From Candidatus Peribacter sp. UBA2144 (GTDB taxonomy: Bacteria > Patescibacteriota > Gracilibacteria > Peribacterales > Peribacteraceae), in contig DCXE01000076.1 of NCBI GenBank assembly GCA_002328295.1, positions 917 through 12,408 of the forward strand: a stretch of 11,492 nucleotides of DNA, given 5' to 3'. This document shows, piece after piece, positions 1 to 6,254 of the stretch; the first letter of the stretch is position 1; every line of letters begins with the position of its first letter. The translations under genes and the position numbers were made by a program. The notes beneath the pieces were generated by a model. It had not been told where the DNA came from. It saw only the letters and a list, made by a program, of their open reading frames with translations, and made no database searches.

Positions 1-753
1 AGATGAATCAGAGGAAACAGAAGAACCAGAGGAAACAGAGGATCTTTTTGTTTTTGATGCAACTTTCTTCGTGTCACTATCGCCCGAACTCTTCTGTTTC
101 ATCTGTTTCATCTGTTTCTTTTCCTTGGAACTAAATAATTCTTCCGCCACCTTCAACGCATCCACTACAAAGATAATGTGCCACGCACCAAGTACATCCT
201 CTACATTTAATCCGCTTACTTGAATAGCTTTCACCTTGGGAATATTCCTGGCAGATAGCACAAGTGCCTGATGATGCTGAGGTGTGACAAAAAGAATCTT
301 GCGTCCAATATCAACAGGAAGCTTCTCCAGTAACTTCATCATATCTTTTGTTTTTACGTTATCAGAATAATTTTCTAGACCAATGATCTTTTTGTTCTGG
401 GCCTGCATAGACAAACATGATTTGAGTGCTGCCCACCTCATCTTCTTCGGCATATCTTTTCTATAGTTTGCATTTTTAAGAGGACCAAAAGCTTTGTTTC
501 CTCCTCGCAGCAACGGGCTTCTAACCGATCCTCTTCTAGCACGTCCTGTTCCTTTTTGAGCGAAAAGCTTGCGGGTTGATCCTTGAATCTCACCTCTTCC
601 TTTAGTATGCGCAACAACAGTTCTGCGATTGCCTTGATGCCTTACTACTGCCTGATGCATCAGTCCCTCATTAATTGGGGCTTCAAACAAGTCCTTGGGT
701 AACGTTGCCGTTCCCTTCTTTGTGCCTGTGGCAGTGTATACATCGATAGTCAT
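1..753 (-). CDS. rplD: 50S ribosomal protein L4, 3' end cut by window edge
   Basis: This is ribosomal protein uL4, a 23S rRNA-binding protein of the exit tunnel. The ATG at 753-751 opens a frame of 251 codons that reaches base 1 without a stop. The protein starts MTIDVYTATG. It carries the L4 core hallmarks: TKGRGEIQGSTRKLFAQKGTGRARRGS, the tunnel loop RSPLLRGGNKAFGPL, then KKMRWAALKS and a C-terminal ARNIPKVKAIQVSGLNVEDVLG region. The core should end near residue 210. At least 40 further residues follow: a KQM-repeat lysine stretch, then a Ser-rich tail (VSSGSSVSS). The start codon overlaps the rplC stop by one base (TAATG), which suggests translational coupling, and this gene order is that of the S10 operon. 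In enterobacteria L4 represses its own operon; whether it does so here is unknown. Identity is secure. The true length of the tail is not visible. Confidence 0.95.
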   Translation of the reverse strand, partial: MTIDVYTATGTKKGTATLPKDLFEAPINEGLMHQAVVRHQGNRRTVVAHTKGRGEIQGSTRKLFAQKGTGRARRGSVRSPLLRGGNKAFGPLKNANYRKDMPKKMRWAALKSCLSMQAQNKKIIGLENYSDNVKTKDMMKLLEKLPVDIGRKILFVTPQHHQALVLSARNIPKVKAIQVSGLNVEDVLGAWHIIFVVDALKVAEELFSSKEKKQMKQMKQKSSGDSDTKKVASKTKRSSVSSGSSVSSDSS

Positions 754-1370
754 TATTCTTTGGATTCAGGTGAAGATTCAACTGTAACAAAAACTGTTGC
801 GCCGGTTGGACCCGGAACAGGACCTTTGACGCAAATCACTCCTTTCTCCGGATCTGAGGTAAGCACTGGTCTTTTGCTCAAAGTTACTTTGTCGTTTCCC
901 ATGCGACCCGGCATTTTCTGTCCTTTTAGGACTCTACCCGGAAATGCGCACATTCCGATCGATCCCCCACGTCTGTGGCTATGTGAACCGTGGGTTTTGG
1001 GCCCTCCATGAAACCCATGACGCTTGATCACTCCCTGGAATCCTTTTCCTTTACTGATTCCAGAAACCGTGACTATGCTTTCCGCTGGAATTGATTTTGC
1101 GGTCAACTCGGTCCCAGGATCCAATCCTTCCAAAGATTCAACCTGCCATTCTTTCTGAACTTTGAATTTGGTGTGCTCTTTGCCCTTCCTTGTTTTCCAC
1201 TTTTTTGGTCCAATTCCAAGAACAACCGCATTGTAACCATCTTTCTCCTCAGTTTTGGTTCTAACAATGATATTCGGTTCAACCTCCAAATATGTTACAG
1301 GCACAGCCTCTCCCGTTTCAAGGAAGACACGCGACATGCCGGCTTTTTTTGCAATAAGACCTTTGCACAC
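753..1370 (-). CDS. rplC: 50S ribosomal protein L3
   Basis: Ribosomal protein uL3 binds 23S rRNA near the peptidyl transferase centre and nucleates large-subunit assembly. The 205 residues are the usual bacterial length. They show the L3 N-terminus (KGLIAKKAGMSRVF) and the signature region at residues 106-163 (SKGKGFQGVIKRHGF, HRRGGSIG, FPGRVLKGQKMPGRMGND). The start is GTG at 1370-1368. The frame stays open for another 24 codons upstream, but those residues do not look like L3 and include no ATG, GTG or TTG. No Shine-Dalgarno is evident; a weak 4-bp stem could pair the start codon with upstream CAC. Residues 140-143 are MCAF where E. coli L3 has QNQT, so the glutamine methylated by PrmB in E. 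coli has no counterpart. The gene is first in its operon, with no rpsJ ahead of it. Confidence 0.96.
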   Translation of the reverse strand: MCKGLIAKKAGMSRVFLETGEAVPVTYLEVEPNIIVRTKTEEKDGYNAVVLGIGPKKWKTRKGKEHTKFKVQKEWQVESLEGLDPGTELTAKSIPAESIVTVSGISKGKGFQGVIKRHGFHGGPKTHGSHSHRRGGSIGMCAFPGRVLKGQKMPGRMGNDKVTLSKRPVLTSDPEKGVICVKGPVPGPTGATVFVTVESSPESKE

Positions 1371-1547
1371 TTGTACTGAGTGGAATCGAAGTAAATTGCT
1401 TAAACAGAATCTGATACTTGGAGGTTCTTGAAGTCCGGGTTGTCATAAGACGTCGGACAGGAACATAAGATTGCCTTTAGCCAGAATGGCTTGTCATGAA
1501 CTCGAGTTAACGAGTAGTTCATGGCTTACCGGGCTTCTCGCATCAGT
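1371..1547 (-). promoter_or_regulatory. Structured 5' leader of the rplC-rplD operon (candidate)
   Basis: From the likely transcription start near 1547 to the rplC GTG there are about 175 nt with no convincing reading frame. Three inverted repeats are visible. At 1497-1525, CATGA and ACTCG pair with CGAGT and TCATG around loop AGTTAA, with a 3-nt AGT bulge. At 1480-1492, AGCCA and TGGCT enclose GAA. At 1433-1458, GTCCG/CGGAC and an inner GTC/GAC are separated by internal loops. In the RNA (minus strand) they form successive stems ahead of rplC. Ribosomal operons often carry such leaders for autoregulation. That role here is inferred from position and folding only, and no known leader family was recognised. 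A decayed mobile-element end is the main alternative. Confidence 0.45.
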
Positions 1548-1553
1548 AGGAGC

Positions 1554-1583
1554 ACTTTAATTGGAAATATCGTGGTGAGTCAA
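1554..1583 (-). promoter_or_regulatory. Candidate sigma70-type promoter for rplC-rplD (proximal)
   Basis: On the minus strand TTGACT (1583-1578, 5 of 6 to TTGACA) is followed by an 18-nt spacer and TAAAGT (1559-1554, 4 of 6 to TATAAT). It would start transcription near 1547, just ahead of the hairpin-rich leader. The strong -35 and its placement support it; the -10 is imperfect. Confidence 0.45.
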
Positions 1584-1640
1584 TGATTTTGTTGCAGAAA
1601 AATATACTGAAAAACAGCATTGAGATGCACCCTCCCCCCA

Positions 1641-1668
1641 GGGGTGGGTATGGGACTGGGTGGTGGGG
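1641..1668 (+). other. G-quadruplex-capable G-rich tract
   Basis: Five runs of three or four G on the plus strand are separated by loops T, TAT, ACT and TGGT. This meets the usual G3+N1-7 quadruplex pattern with one spare run. A C-run (1631-1639) lies directly before it and could pair with the first G-runs as a competing hairpin. The tract stands out in an otherwise AT-leaning spacer and lies between the two candidate rplC promoters. No function is known. Confidence 0.7.
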
Positions 1669-1674
1669 CTGCTA

Positions 1675-1705
1675 TTTATAGTGGCATCCTGAAAAACCTC
1701 GTCAA
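1675..1705 (-). promoter_or_regulatory. Candidate sigma70-type promoter for rplC-rplD (distal)
   Basis: On the minus strand TTGACG (1705-1700, 5 of 6) is followed by a 19-nt spacer and TATAAA (1680-1675, 5 of 6). The spacer is longer than the 17-nt optimum. Transcripts would run through the C-rich complement of the G tract into the leader. It may act in tandem with the proximal promoter. Confidence 0.35.
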
Positions 1706-1803
1706 TACCATCTCAAAATTTTCCGGAACATACATCTACTTTTCCTCTAGCTCTAGGGCTCTTTCCGGCTTTACTCGTAAGCGGACCAAATCATTTTTGA
1801 TCA

Positions 1804-1832
1804 GATAATATATTGAAATTCAGTAGTGAATT
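1804..1832 (+). promoter_or_regulatory. Possible -10 element and 5'-UTR hairpin of the CxxC gene
   Basis: GATAAT (1804-1809, 5 of 6 to TATAAT) lies 54 bases before the ATG at 1864, with no clear -35. Just downstream, AATTCA (1817-1822) and TGAATT (1827-1832) form a 6-bp hairpin around GTAG that would lie at the mRNA 5' end. No Shine-Dalgarno precedes the ATG. The evidence is weak and rests on the -10 match and position. Confidence 0.25.
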
Positions 1833-1863
1833 ACTCCATTGTTGAGTTATCCTACTTAAGTCA

Positions 1864-3531
1864 ATGACTAATACCTGTGCAAACTGCTCTGCTGGCTTCG
1901 AAGTAACACAAGCTGATTTAGACTTTCTGGCAAAAATATCACCGGAGATTGATGGAAAAAAATATTTGTTTGCTCCTCCGGATATTTGTCCAAATTGCAG
2001 GCAACAAAGAAGAATGAGCTTCAGAAATGAGAGAAAACTTTATTACAGAAAATGTGATGTGACTGGCAAAGATATCATTTCGATTTTTGCTCCTGACTCT
2101 CCACACAAAGTTTGTGAAAAAGATTATTGGTACTCCGATGAGTTTGATCCTTTGGAATATGGAAGAGATTATGATTTTGATAAACCGTTCTTCCAGCAAT
2201 TCAAAGAATTGGAAATGATGATTCCCCTCCCTTCAATCAGAGTAGAACGGTCGGAGAACTGCGACTTTAACAATGACATGCGCGATTGTAGTAACTGCTA
2301 CATGTGCTCGCGCACTCACATGTCACAAAACCTTCTTTACACATACCGTGGCAACAAGTCCTCAAACTCAGCGGACTGCATGCAAATTACAAAATCAGAC
2401 GGGCTATATCAGTGCGTTGAATGTGTGAACTGCAATAACTCAAAATATTTATTTTTCTGCAGTGAGTGCAGTGACTCCGCCTACATGATGGACTGCAGAA
2501 ACTGCATGGACTGCTTTATGTGCACGAATCTAAGAAATAAACGTTACTGCTTTTTGAATGATCAGCTTTCAAAAGAAGACTATTACAAAAAACTTGAGGA
2601 ATTTGATACTGGATCTTTTAACATGGTCAAACTAGCCAACGAAATGTTTGCAGGTATTAAGAAGAAAACAATTCGAAGAGATCTGATGACAGTGAACTGC
2701 GAGAACTCAACAGGAGATAACCTATTTGACTGCAAAAACTGCCACATGTGCTTTGGAACTCAATTTTCGGAGGATGGCAGATACCTCTGGGATGTGAAGC
2801 TTTATAAAGATTCAATGGATTCGTACAGTGGAGGACGAGACAGCGAACTTATTTATTACACAACCGCAGTCGCCGCTTCTTACAATGTCCAGTTTTGCCT
2901 GAGGACTTCTGAGTGCCGTGACGTGCTTTACTCATTTTTTATAAATTCATCAAAAAATATATTCGGATGCATCGGCCTTAAACGAAATGAATACTGCATT
3001 TTAAATAAGCAATACAGCAAAGAGGAATACGAAGCGCTATTACCAAGGATTATTGAGCACATGCAGTCAACCGGTGAATGGGGGAAGTTCTTCCCGCCTG
3101 GAATTTCACCATACTCATATAATGAAACAGTAGCTCATGAATACTTCCCTCTAGCAAAAGACCGCGTCGTAGGAATGGGCTACAGGTGGCAAGAAGACGA
3201 TCCAAAAGATTTCAAGGCTCAGACTTATCAGATTCCCGACAACATTAAGGATGTTAATGAAGATATTATCGACCAAACGCTTGCATGTGAAAACTGCGGA
3301 AAAAATTACAAGATAATCCCGCAGGAACTGGCATTCTATAAAAAATACAATGTGATTATTCCAAGGCATTGTGTTGACTGCAGACACTTAGCAAGACTTG
3401 CAACAAAAAATCCTCCGAACTTAAGAGAATCCAAATGTAAACAGTGTAGTAAGGATATTACAACGACTTTTCCTGAGGGGACCGAGATGCAGATTTACTG
3501 CAAAGAGTGTTATTTGGATAAAGTAACTTAA
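1864..3531 (+). CDS. Cysteine-rich CxxC-repeat protein, function unknown
   Basis: The predicted 555-residue protein has about 37 cysteines, mostly as CxxC pairs, and no signal peptide or membrane segment. An N-terminal ribbon-like module (CANC with CPNC near residue 40) is followed by C-x-V-T-G and a VCEKDYWYSDEFDPLEYGRDYDF stretch. A middle array of CxxC units (about 130-300) holds runs such as CVECVNC, CSEC, CRNCMDCFMC and CKNCHMC. The motif 'YC-[FI]LN-x-Q-x-SKE-x-Y' occurs twice (RYCFLNDQLSKEDYY and EYCILNKQYSKEEYE), indicating an internal duplication. Two C-terminal ribbons follow (CENC/CVDC and CKQC/CKEC). The cysteine spacing suggests several structural zinc sites. It resembles uncharacterised CPR proteins sometimes labelled 'Caib/BaiF family', a label I would not rely on. 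The methyltransferase gene starts 8 nt downstream, so the two are probably co-transcribed. Function is unknown. Confidence 0.85.
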   Translation: MTNTCANCSAGFEVTQADLDFLAKISPEIDGKKYLFAPPDICPNCRQQRRMSFRNERKLYYRKCDVTGKDIISIFAPDSPHKVCEKDYWYSDEFDPLEYGRDYDFDKPFFQQFKELEMMIPLPSIRVERSENCDFNNDMRDCSNCYMCSRTHMSQNLLYTYRGNKSSNSADCMQITKSDGLYQCVECVNCNNSKYLFFCSECSDSAYMMDCRNCMDCFMCTNLRNKRYCFLNDQLSKEDYYKKLEEFDTGSFNMVKLANEMFAGIKKKTIRRDLMTVNCENSTGDNLFDCKNCHMCFGTQFSEDGRYLWDVKLYKDSMDSYSGGRDSELIYYTTAVAASYNVQFCLRTSECRDVLYSFFINSSKNIFGCIGLKRNEYCILNKQYSKEEYEALLPRIIEHMQSTGEWGKFFPPGISPYSYNETVAHEYFPLAKDRVVGMGYRWQEDDPKDFKAQTYQIPDNIKDVNEDIIDQTLACENCGKNYKIIPQELAFYKKYNVIIPRHCVDCRHLARLATKNPPNLRESKCKQCSKDITTTFPEGTEMQIYCKECYLDKVT

Positions 3532-3539
3532 TCAGTAAT

Positions 3540-4127
3540 ATGAAACCTGCATATGTCACAGGAAAAAGGCACAACGTCCTTACGCCAATTTTAAAAGAAC
3601 GAAAGGGTCACCTGCTTGACCTTGGATCCGGACACGGTAATTGGGCAGAGAGAGCACATGAAAAAGGATGGAAAGTAACAGCAGTAGATGCGCGCACAGA
3701 AAGATGGAGTGGGAAGGAAGGTATTACATGGATACAAAGCGATGTACGTGACTTCCAAATATTGCCGAATGAATACGATCTTATTTTTTTGTTAGGACTC
3801 TTATACCATTTGACATTCGAAGATCAGATAAAGCTTCTCTCTAAGTGTAATCACACAGAAACCATAATAGAAACACACGTAGGAAAACCGCAGGAATCTA
3901 TTGGTAAATATAAGGGGCATTTTCATCAGGAATTCCCCGAAGACATGCCAGATGAAGAACGTACTGAGCATTTATTATCTGCTTGGAAGAATACTTATTC
4001 TTTTTGGCTTACCGAAGAATCGCTCGTTGCGATGCTTAAGGACTGCGGTTTTAAGTTCGCGGAAAAACTTCAGGAGCAACAGATGCCAGACGGTGAATTA
4101 CGTATGACTTATAGGGCTGTTCCTTGA
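3540..4127 (+). CDS. Class I SAM-dependent methyltransferase, substrate unknown
   Basis: The 195-residue protein has a Rossmann-type SAM-binding core. Motif I is LLDLGSGHGNW (residues 25-35), the acidic end of strand 2 is VTAVDAR with Asp50, the third motif is IQSDVRDF with Asp68, and motif IV is YDLIFLLGLLYHL (79-91). It is short for the class, with no added substrate domain, and looks soluble. It follows the CxxC gene by 8 nt on the same strand and precedes a membrane glycosyltransferase gene, so it may act on a glycan or small molecule of the neighbouring surface-polysaccharide pathway. This rests on context only. There is no Shine-Dalgarno before the ATG. The class is firm; the substrate cannot be read from the sequence. 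Confidence 0.85.
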   Translation: MKPAYVTGKRHNVLTPILKERKGHLLDLGSGHGNWAERAHEKGWKVTAVDARTERWSGKEGITWIQSDVRDFQILPNEYDLIFLLGLLYHLTFEDQIKLLSKCNHTETIIETHVGKPQESIGKYKGHFHQEFPEDMPDEERTEHLLSAWKNTYSFWLTEESLVAMLKDCGFKFAEKLQEQQMPDGELRMTYRAVP

Positions 4128-4139
4128 GTCTTTAATCAC

Positions 4140-4160
4140 TGTATGTACATTGTACATACA
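4140..4160. repeat. Perfect palindrome, 10-bp arms around one base
   Basis: TGTATGTACA (4140-4149) and TGTACATACA (4151-4160) are exact inverse complements around a single T. The site lies 12 bp after the methyltransferase stop and 35 bp before the next start. As DNA it has the symmetry of a dimeric-regulator operator. As RNA it could only fold with a few unpaired central bases. No T-run follows, so it is not a standard intrinsic terminator. A smaller GCCC-TC-GGGC hairpin follows at 4163-4172. Confidence 0.6.
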
Positions 4161-4195
4161 ATGCCCTCGGGCTTAAAAAATGATAAACTACCACT

Positions 4196-5428
4196 ATGAT
4201 CTTTAAGTTAAAAACGAATATCCACGTTGTCGCATTATTTGTAATGCTCTTCGCTTTTCTATTATATTTGACCACATGGAATAGGCAGTTTGTTGGATAC
4301 GAAATGGATGTGCTTAATACTGCTCAGAGACTGTTGGAAGGAGAGTTCATAGCAAGACAAATAGGAATCTCCGGAGCACTCCTTTATGTCCCATTCATCT
4401 TATTATTCAAACTTTCCGGATCTTCCGACTTGTTCTGGCTAAGCATTGTGCCTGTGATTTATTCTGCGCTAACCGTTTACCTGACTTCCTATTGTGTATG
4501 GTTTTTGACAAAGAAGATAAGAACAAGTGTGATGGTGACATCAATTATTACTGCATGTTCAATAATTTGGCCGTATGCAAACGTCGGGATGGAATATCAG
4601 TTAACGTTTTATGCGACACTGTTACTATTCGTTCTTCTTAGATGGAAAAATAGAGGAAGCTCACTACTTTTGCCGGGAATAGTATTGGCTTTGCTTAGCA
4701 CAGCAAAAATCTATGGAGTTGTTTTTATTTTGCCGTACGCAGTTTTCTTGGGATTCTCGTATATGAAGATAAATCCAAATAGAAAAAACCTGATAAGAGA
4801 TTTGTTATATGCATTTCTGCCTGCAGCAATAGTAATTATTCTTTCATTATTACTAAAGTACAAAACATATGGCCAGCTAACCGGACTTTATACGTTGTCT
4901 TATGAAACAGCTTCGAGTATATGGTGGACAGGATTTTACGGAATATTTTTCTCGGCAAACAAAAGTATATTTCTGTATTGCCCGATGCTTGTTCTGACTT
5001 TCTTCTACTGGAAAAAATTCATTTTGAACCACAAAGAAACCGCCCTGTTTATTTTGCTTTCGTTTATTGCAATCTTGTTGATCAGGGCACCATTCGACTA
5101 CTGGTCAGATGAGTTTTGGGGAATCAGATATTTTGTTCCCATTATGGGCATGTTGCATCTGCCTCTGATACACGCCTTCGACAAAAAATTTATTCCGGCT
5201 AAGATACTGTCTTTCTCTATTTTGGGCTTACTGGCGATATATATACAAATATTGGGCGCATCCTATAGTTACTCAAAACAATTGGAAATCTTAAGCTCGG
5301 CCAACCTAGACACTTTGCATAACATTCAGTACGAACCACGACTCTCTAGCATTCGACTGCATCATGCATTGCTAACCTCTTTCATTTTAAAAACTGATAA
5401 GGAGCTTGTTTTCAAAGAATATTCATAG
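4196..5428 (+). CDS. Polytopic membrane protein, GT-C-type glycosyltransferase-like; C-terminus interrupted by TAG
   Basis: The 410-residue protein has about ten hydrophobic segments, beginning with an N-terminal helix at about residues 10-26. Straight after it comes a non-cytoplasmic-type loop, WNRQFVGYEMDVLNTAQRLLEGEF. The acidic pair (E-x-D) and the following amphipathic stretch match the first loop of GT-C enzymes such as the PMT/ArnT-like group, which transfer sugars from polyprenyl-phosphate donors outside the membrane. The later repeat-poor hydrophobic helices and a WSDEFWGIRYFVP loop fit that fold. Its place beside an ABC polysaccharide exporter supports a role in surface glycan assembly. 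The frame ends at TAG 5426-5428. The same frame then stays open for 31 coding-looking codons to a TAG at 5522-5524, so the native protein may be 441-442 residues. GT-C membership is likely; donor and acceptor are unknown. Confidence 0.7.
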   Translation: MIFKLKTNIHVVALFVMLFAFLLYLTTWNRQFVGYEMDVLNTAQRLLEGEFIARQIGISGALLYVPFILLFKLSGSSDLFWLSIVPVIYSALTVYLTSYCVWFLTKKIRTSVMVTSIITACSIIWPYANVGMEYQLTFYATLLLFVLLRWKNRGSSLLLPGIVLALLSTAKIYGVVFILPYAVFLGFSYMKINPNRKNLIRDLLYAFLPAAIVIILSLLLKYKTYGQLTGLYTLSYETASSIWWTGFYGIFFSANKSIFLYCPMLVLTFFYWKKFILNHKETALFILLSFIAILLIRAPFDYWSDEFWGIRYFVPIMGMLHLPLIHAFDKKFIPAKILSFSILGLLAIYIQILGASYSYSKQLEILSSANLDTLHNIQYEPRLSSIRLHHALLTSFILKTDKELVFKEYS

Positions 5429-5524
5429 AAAACCAGGGTATCCGGGAAACCGGATGAGTTGTACAAAGATATCAAGATTGATTTGAAGGACTTCAAAACT
5501 CCTGACATTATTTGGCTCAGGTAG
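5429..5524 (+). pseudogene. In-frame continuation of the GT-C-like gene beyond its TAG
   Basis: After TAG 5426-5428 the same frame continues for 31 sense codons and stops at TAG 5522-5524. Its translation is charged and amphipathic and ends DFKTPDIIWLR, which reads like a natural C-terminus for this membrane family. It fills the whole gap and overlaps the 3' end of the convergent ABC ATPase gene by 8 bp. It could be a cut-off C-terminus (nonsense mutation), a readthrough product, or the result of a base-call error. Confidence 0.5.
5440..5455. repeat. Hairpin with GNRA tetraloop
   Basis: ATCCGG (5440-5445) and CCGGAT (5450-5455) pair perfectly around GAAA, a stable GNRA tetraloop on the plus strand. 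It begins 11 nt after the TAG of the GT-C-like gene. No T-run follows on either strand, so it is a poor terminator. It lies within the in-frame continuation and could affect translation there. Confidence 0.5.
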
Positions 5525-6254
5525 ACATTGTCTCGCCATACTCTCTCAATACTTGCCGTGTATCGCCAATTGATCTGACTTGTCCCTCATCCAACCACAT
5601 AACCCTATTGCATAAACGCTTAAGCATATCATCCTGATGAGAAACCATAACAACTGTGCAATCTCCTTTAACCAACTCCATCATTTTTTTCTTACTCTTC
5701 TCTCTGAATCCTGCATCTCCGGCATAAAATACTTCATCAAGTAGCATTACTTCCGGCTCCAGATGAATCGCGATCGAGAATGCCAATCTTGATAACATAC
5801 CACTTGAAAACTGGTAAACCTGCACATTTACAAAATCTTTCAGCTCCGCGAAATCAACAATACTATCAAAATTGCTTATGATTTTTTTTCGAGAAATACC
5901 AAACAATGAACTAACCAAGAATATGTTATCTTTCATTGTCAGTTTGGGCTGCAACCCAACTTGCAAATTGATAAGAGGAATCACTCTGCCACGAACTTCG
6001 ATTTCGCCGGATGTCGGAGGATAAATACCAGCAAGTATTCTGAGTAGCGTGCTTTTGCCTGACCCGTTCCTACCGACTATTCCAAATACTTCGCCATCAC
6101 CTACTTCAAAAGATATATTTCTAAGGGCTGTAAACTTGCGGGGAAGCTTAAGATGCTCACGCCATTTTATTAAACGCGTAAGCGCCGTTTCTTCTCCCCG
6201 AAGTGTAAATATCTTTGAAACATTGCCGACTGTAATTACATTTGAATCAGACAT
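5517..6254 (-). CDS. ABC-2 polysaccharide exporter, ATP-binding subunit (Wzt/KpsT/TagH-like)
   Basis: This is the ATPase of a two-gene ABC-2 exporter that moves a lipid-linked polysaccharide or similar polymer across the cytoplasmic membrane. With ATG 6254 as start it has 245 residues. Walker A is GRNGSGKST (61-69). The signature is FSSGM (149-153), the SSGM form usual in polysaccharide exporters rather than LSGGQ. Walker B is VMLLDE (169-174), then VFYAGDAGF, and the switch histidine is His206 (VSHQ). The N-terminal region before FTALRNISFEV is also typical of this branch. There is no C-terminal carbohydrate-binding domain like that of E. coli O9a Wzt. A TTG at 6263 would add three residues; the ATG overlaps the permease stop by 8 nt (ATGTCTGA) and is preferred. 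Class confidence is high; the cargo is unknown. Confidence 0.92.
   Translation of the reverse strand: MSDSNVITVGNVSKIFTLRGEETALTRLIKWREHLKLPRKFTALRNISFEVGDGEVFGIVGRNGSGKSTLLRILAGIYPPTSGEIEVRGRVIPLINLQVGLQPKLTMKDNIFLVSSLFGISRKKIISNFDSIVDFAELKDFVNVQVYQFSSGMLSRLAFSIAIHLEPEVMLLDEVFYAGDAGFREKSKKKMMELVKGDCTVVMVSHQDDMLKRLCNRVMWLDEGQVRSIGDTRQVLREYGETMST

Noticed and set aside
1420..1460. tRNA-like GGTTC motif on the plus strand
   Set aside because: No acceptor, D or anticodon stems could be assembled around it.
1371..1560. Possible remnant of an IS200/IS605-type element (TnpB end or terminal hairpin)
   Set aside because: The hairpins suggested it, but translation of the best frame shows no TnpB C-terminal motif and no element ends or target-site signature were seen. 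An r-protein leader explains the position better.
1620..1808. 62-codon plus-strand reading frame in the rplC/CxxC spacer
   Set aside because: Its translation is low-complexity, runs through the G tract and the distal promoter candidate, has no recognisable domain and no ribosome site.
4163..4180. GCCC-TC-GGGC hairpin as an intrinsic terminator
   Set aside because: The stem is only 4 bp and is followed on the plus strand by A-rich rather than T-rich sequence. On the minus strand there is a T-run on the wrong side for any gene there.
4125..4195. TGA recoded as glycine (as in Absconditabacteria/Gracilibacteria)
   Set aside because: The TGA ends of the 3540 gene, the permease and the ATPase fit family lengths, no internal TGA is found in any conserved gene, and the stretch after 4127 does not look coding.
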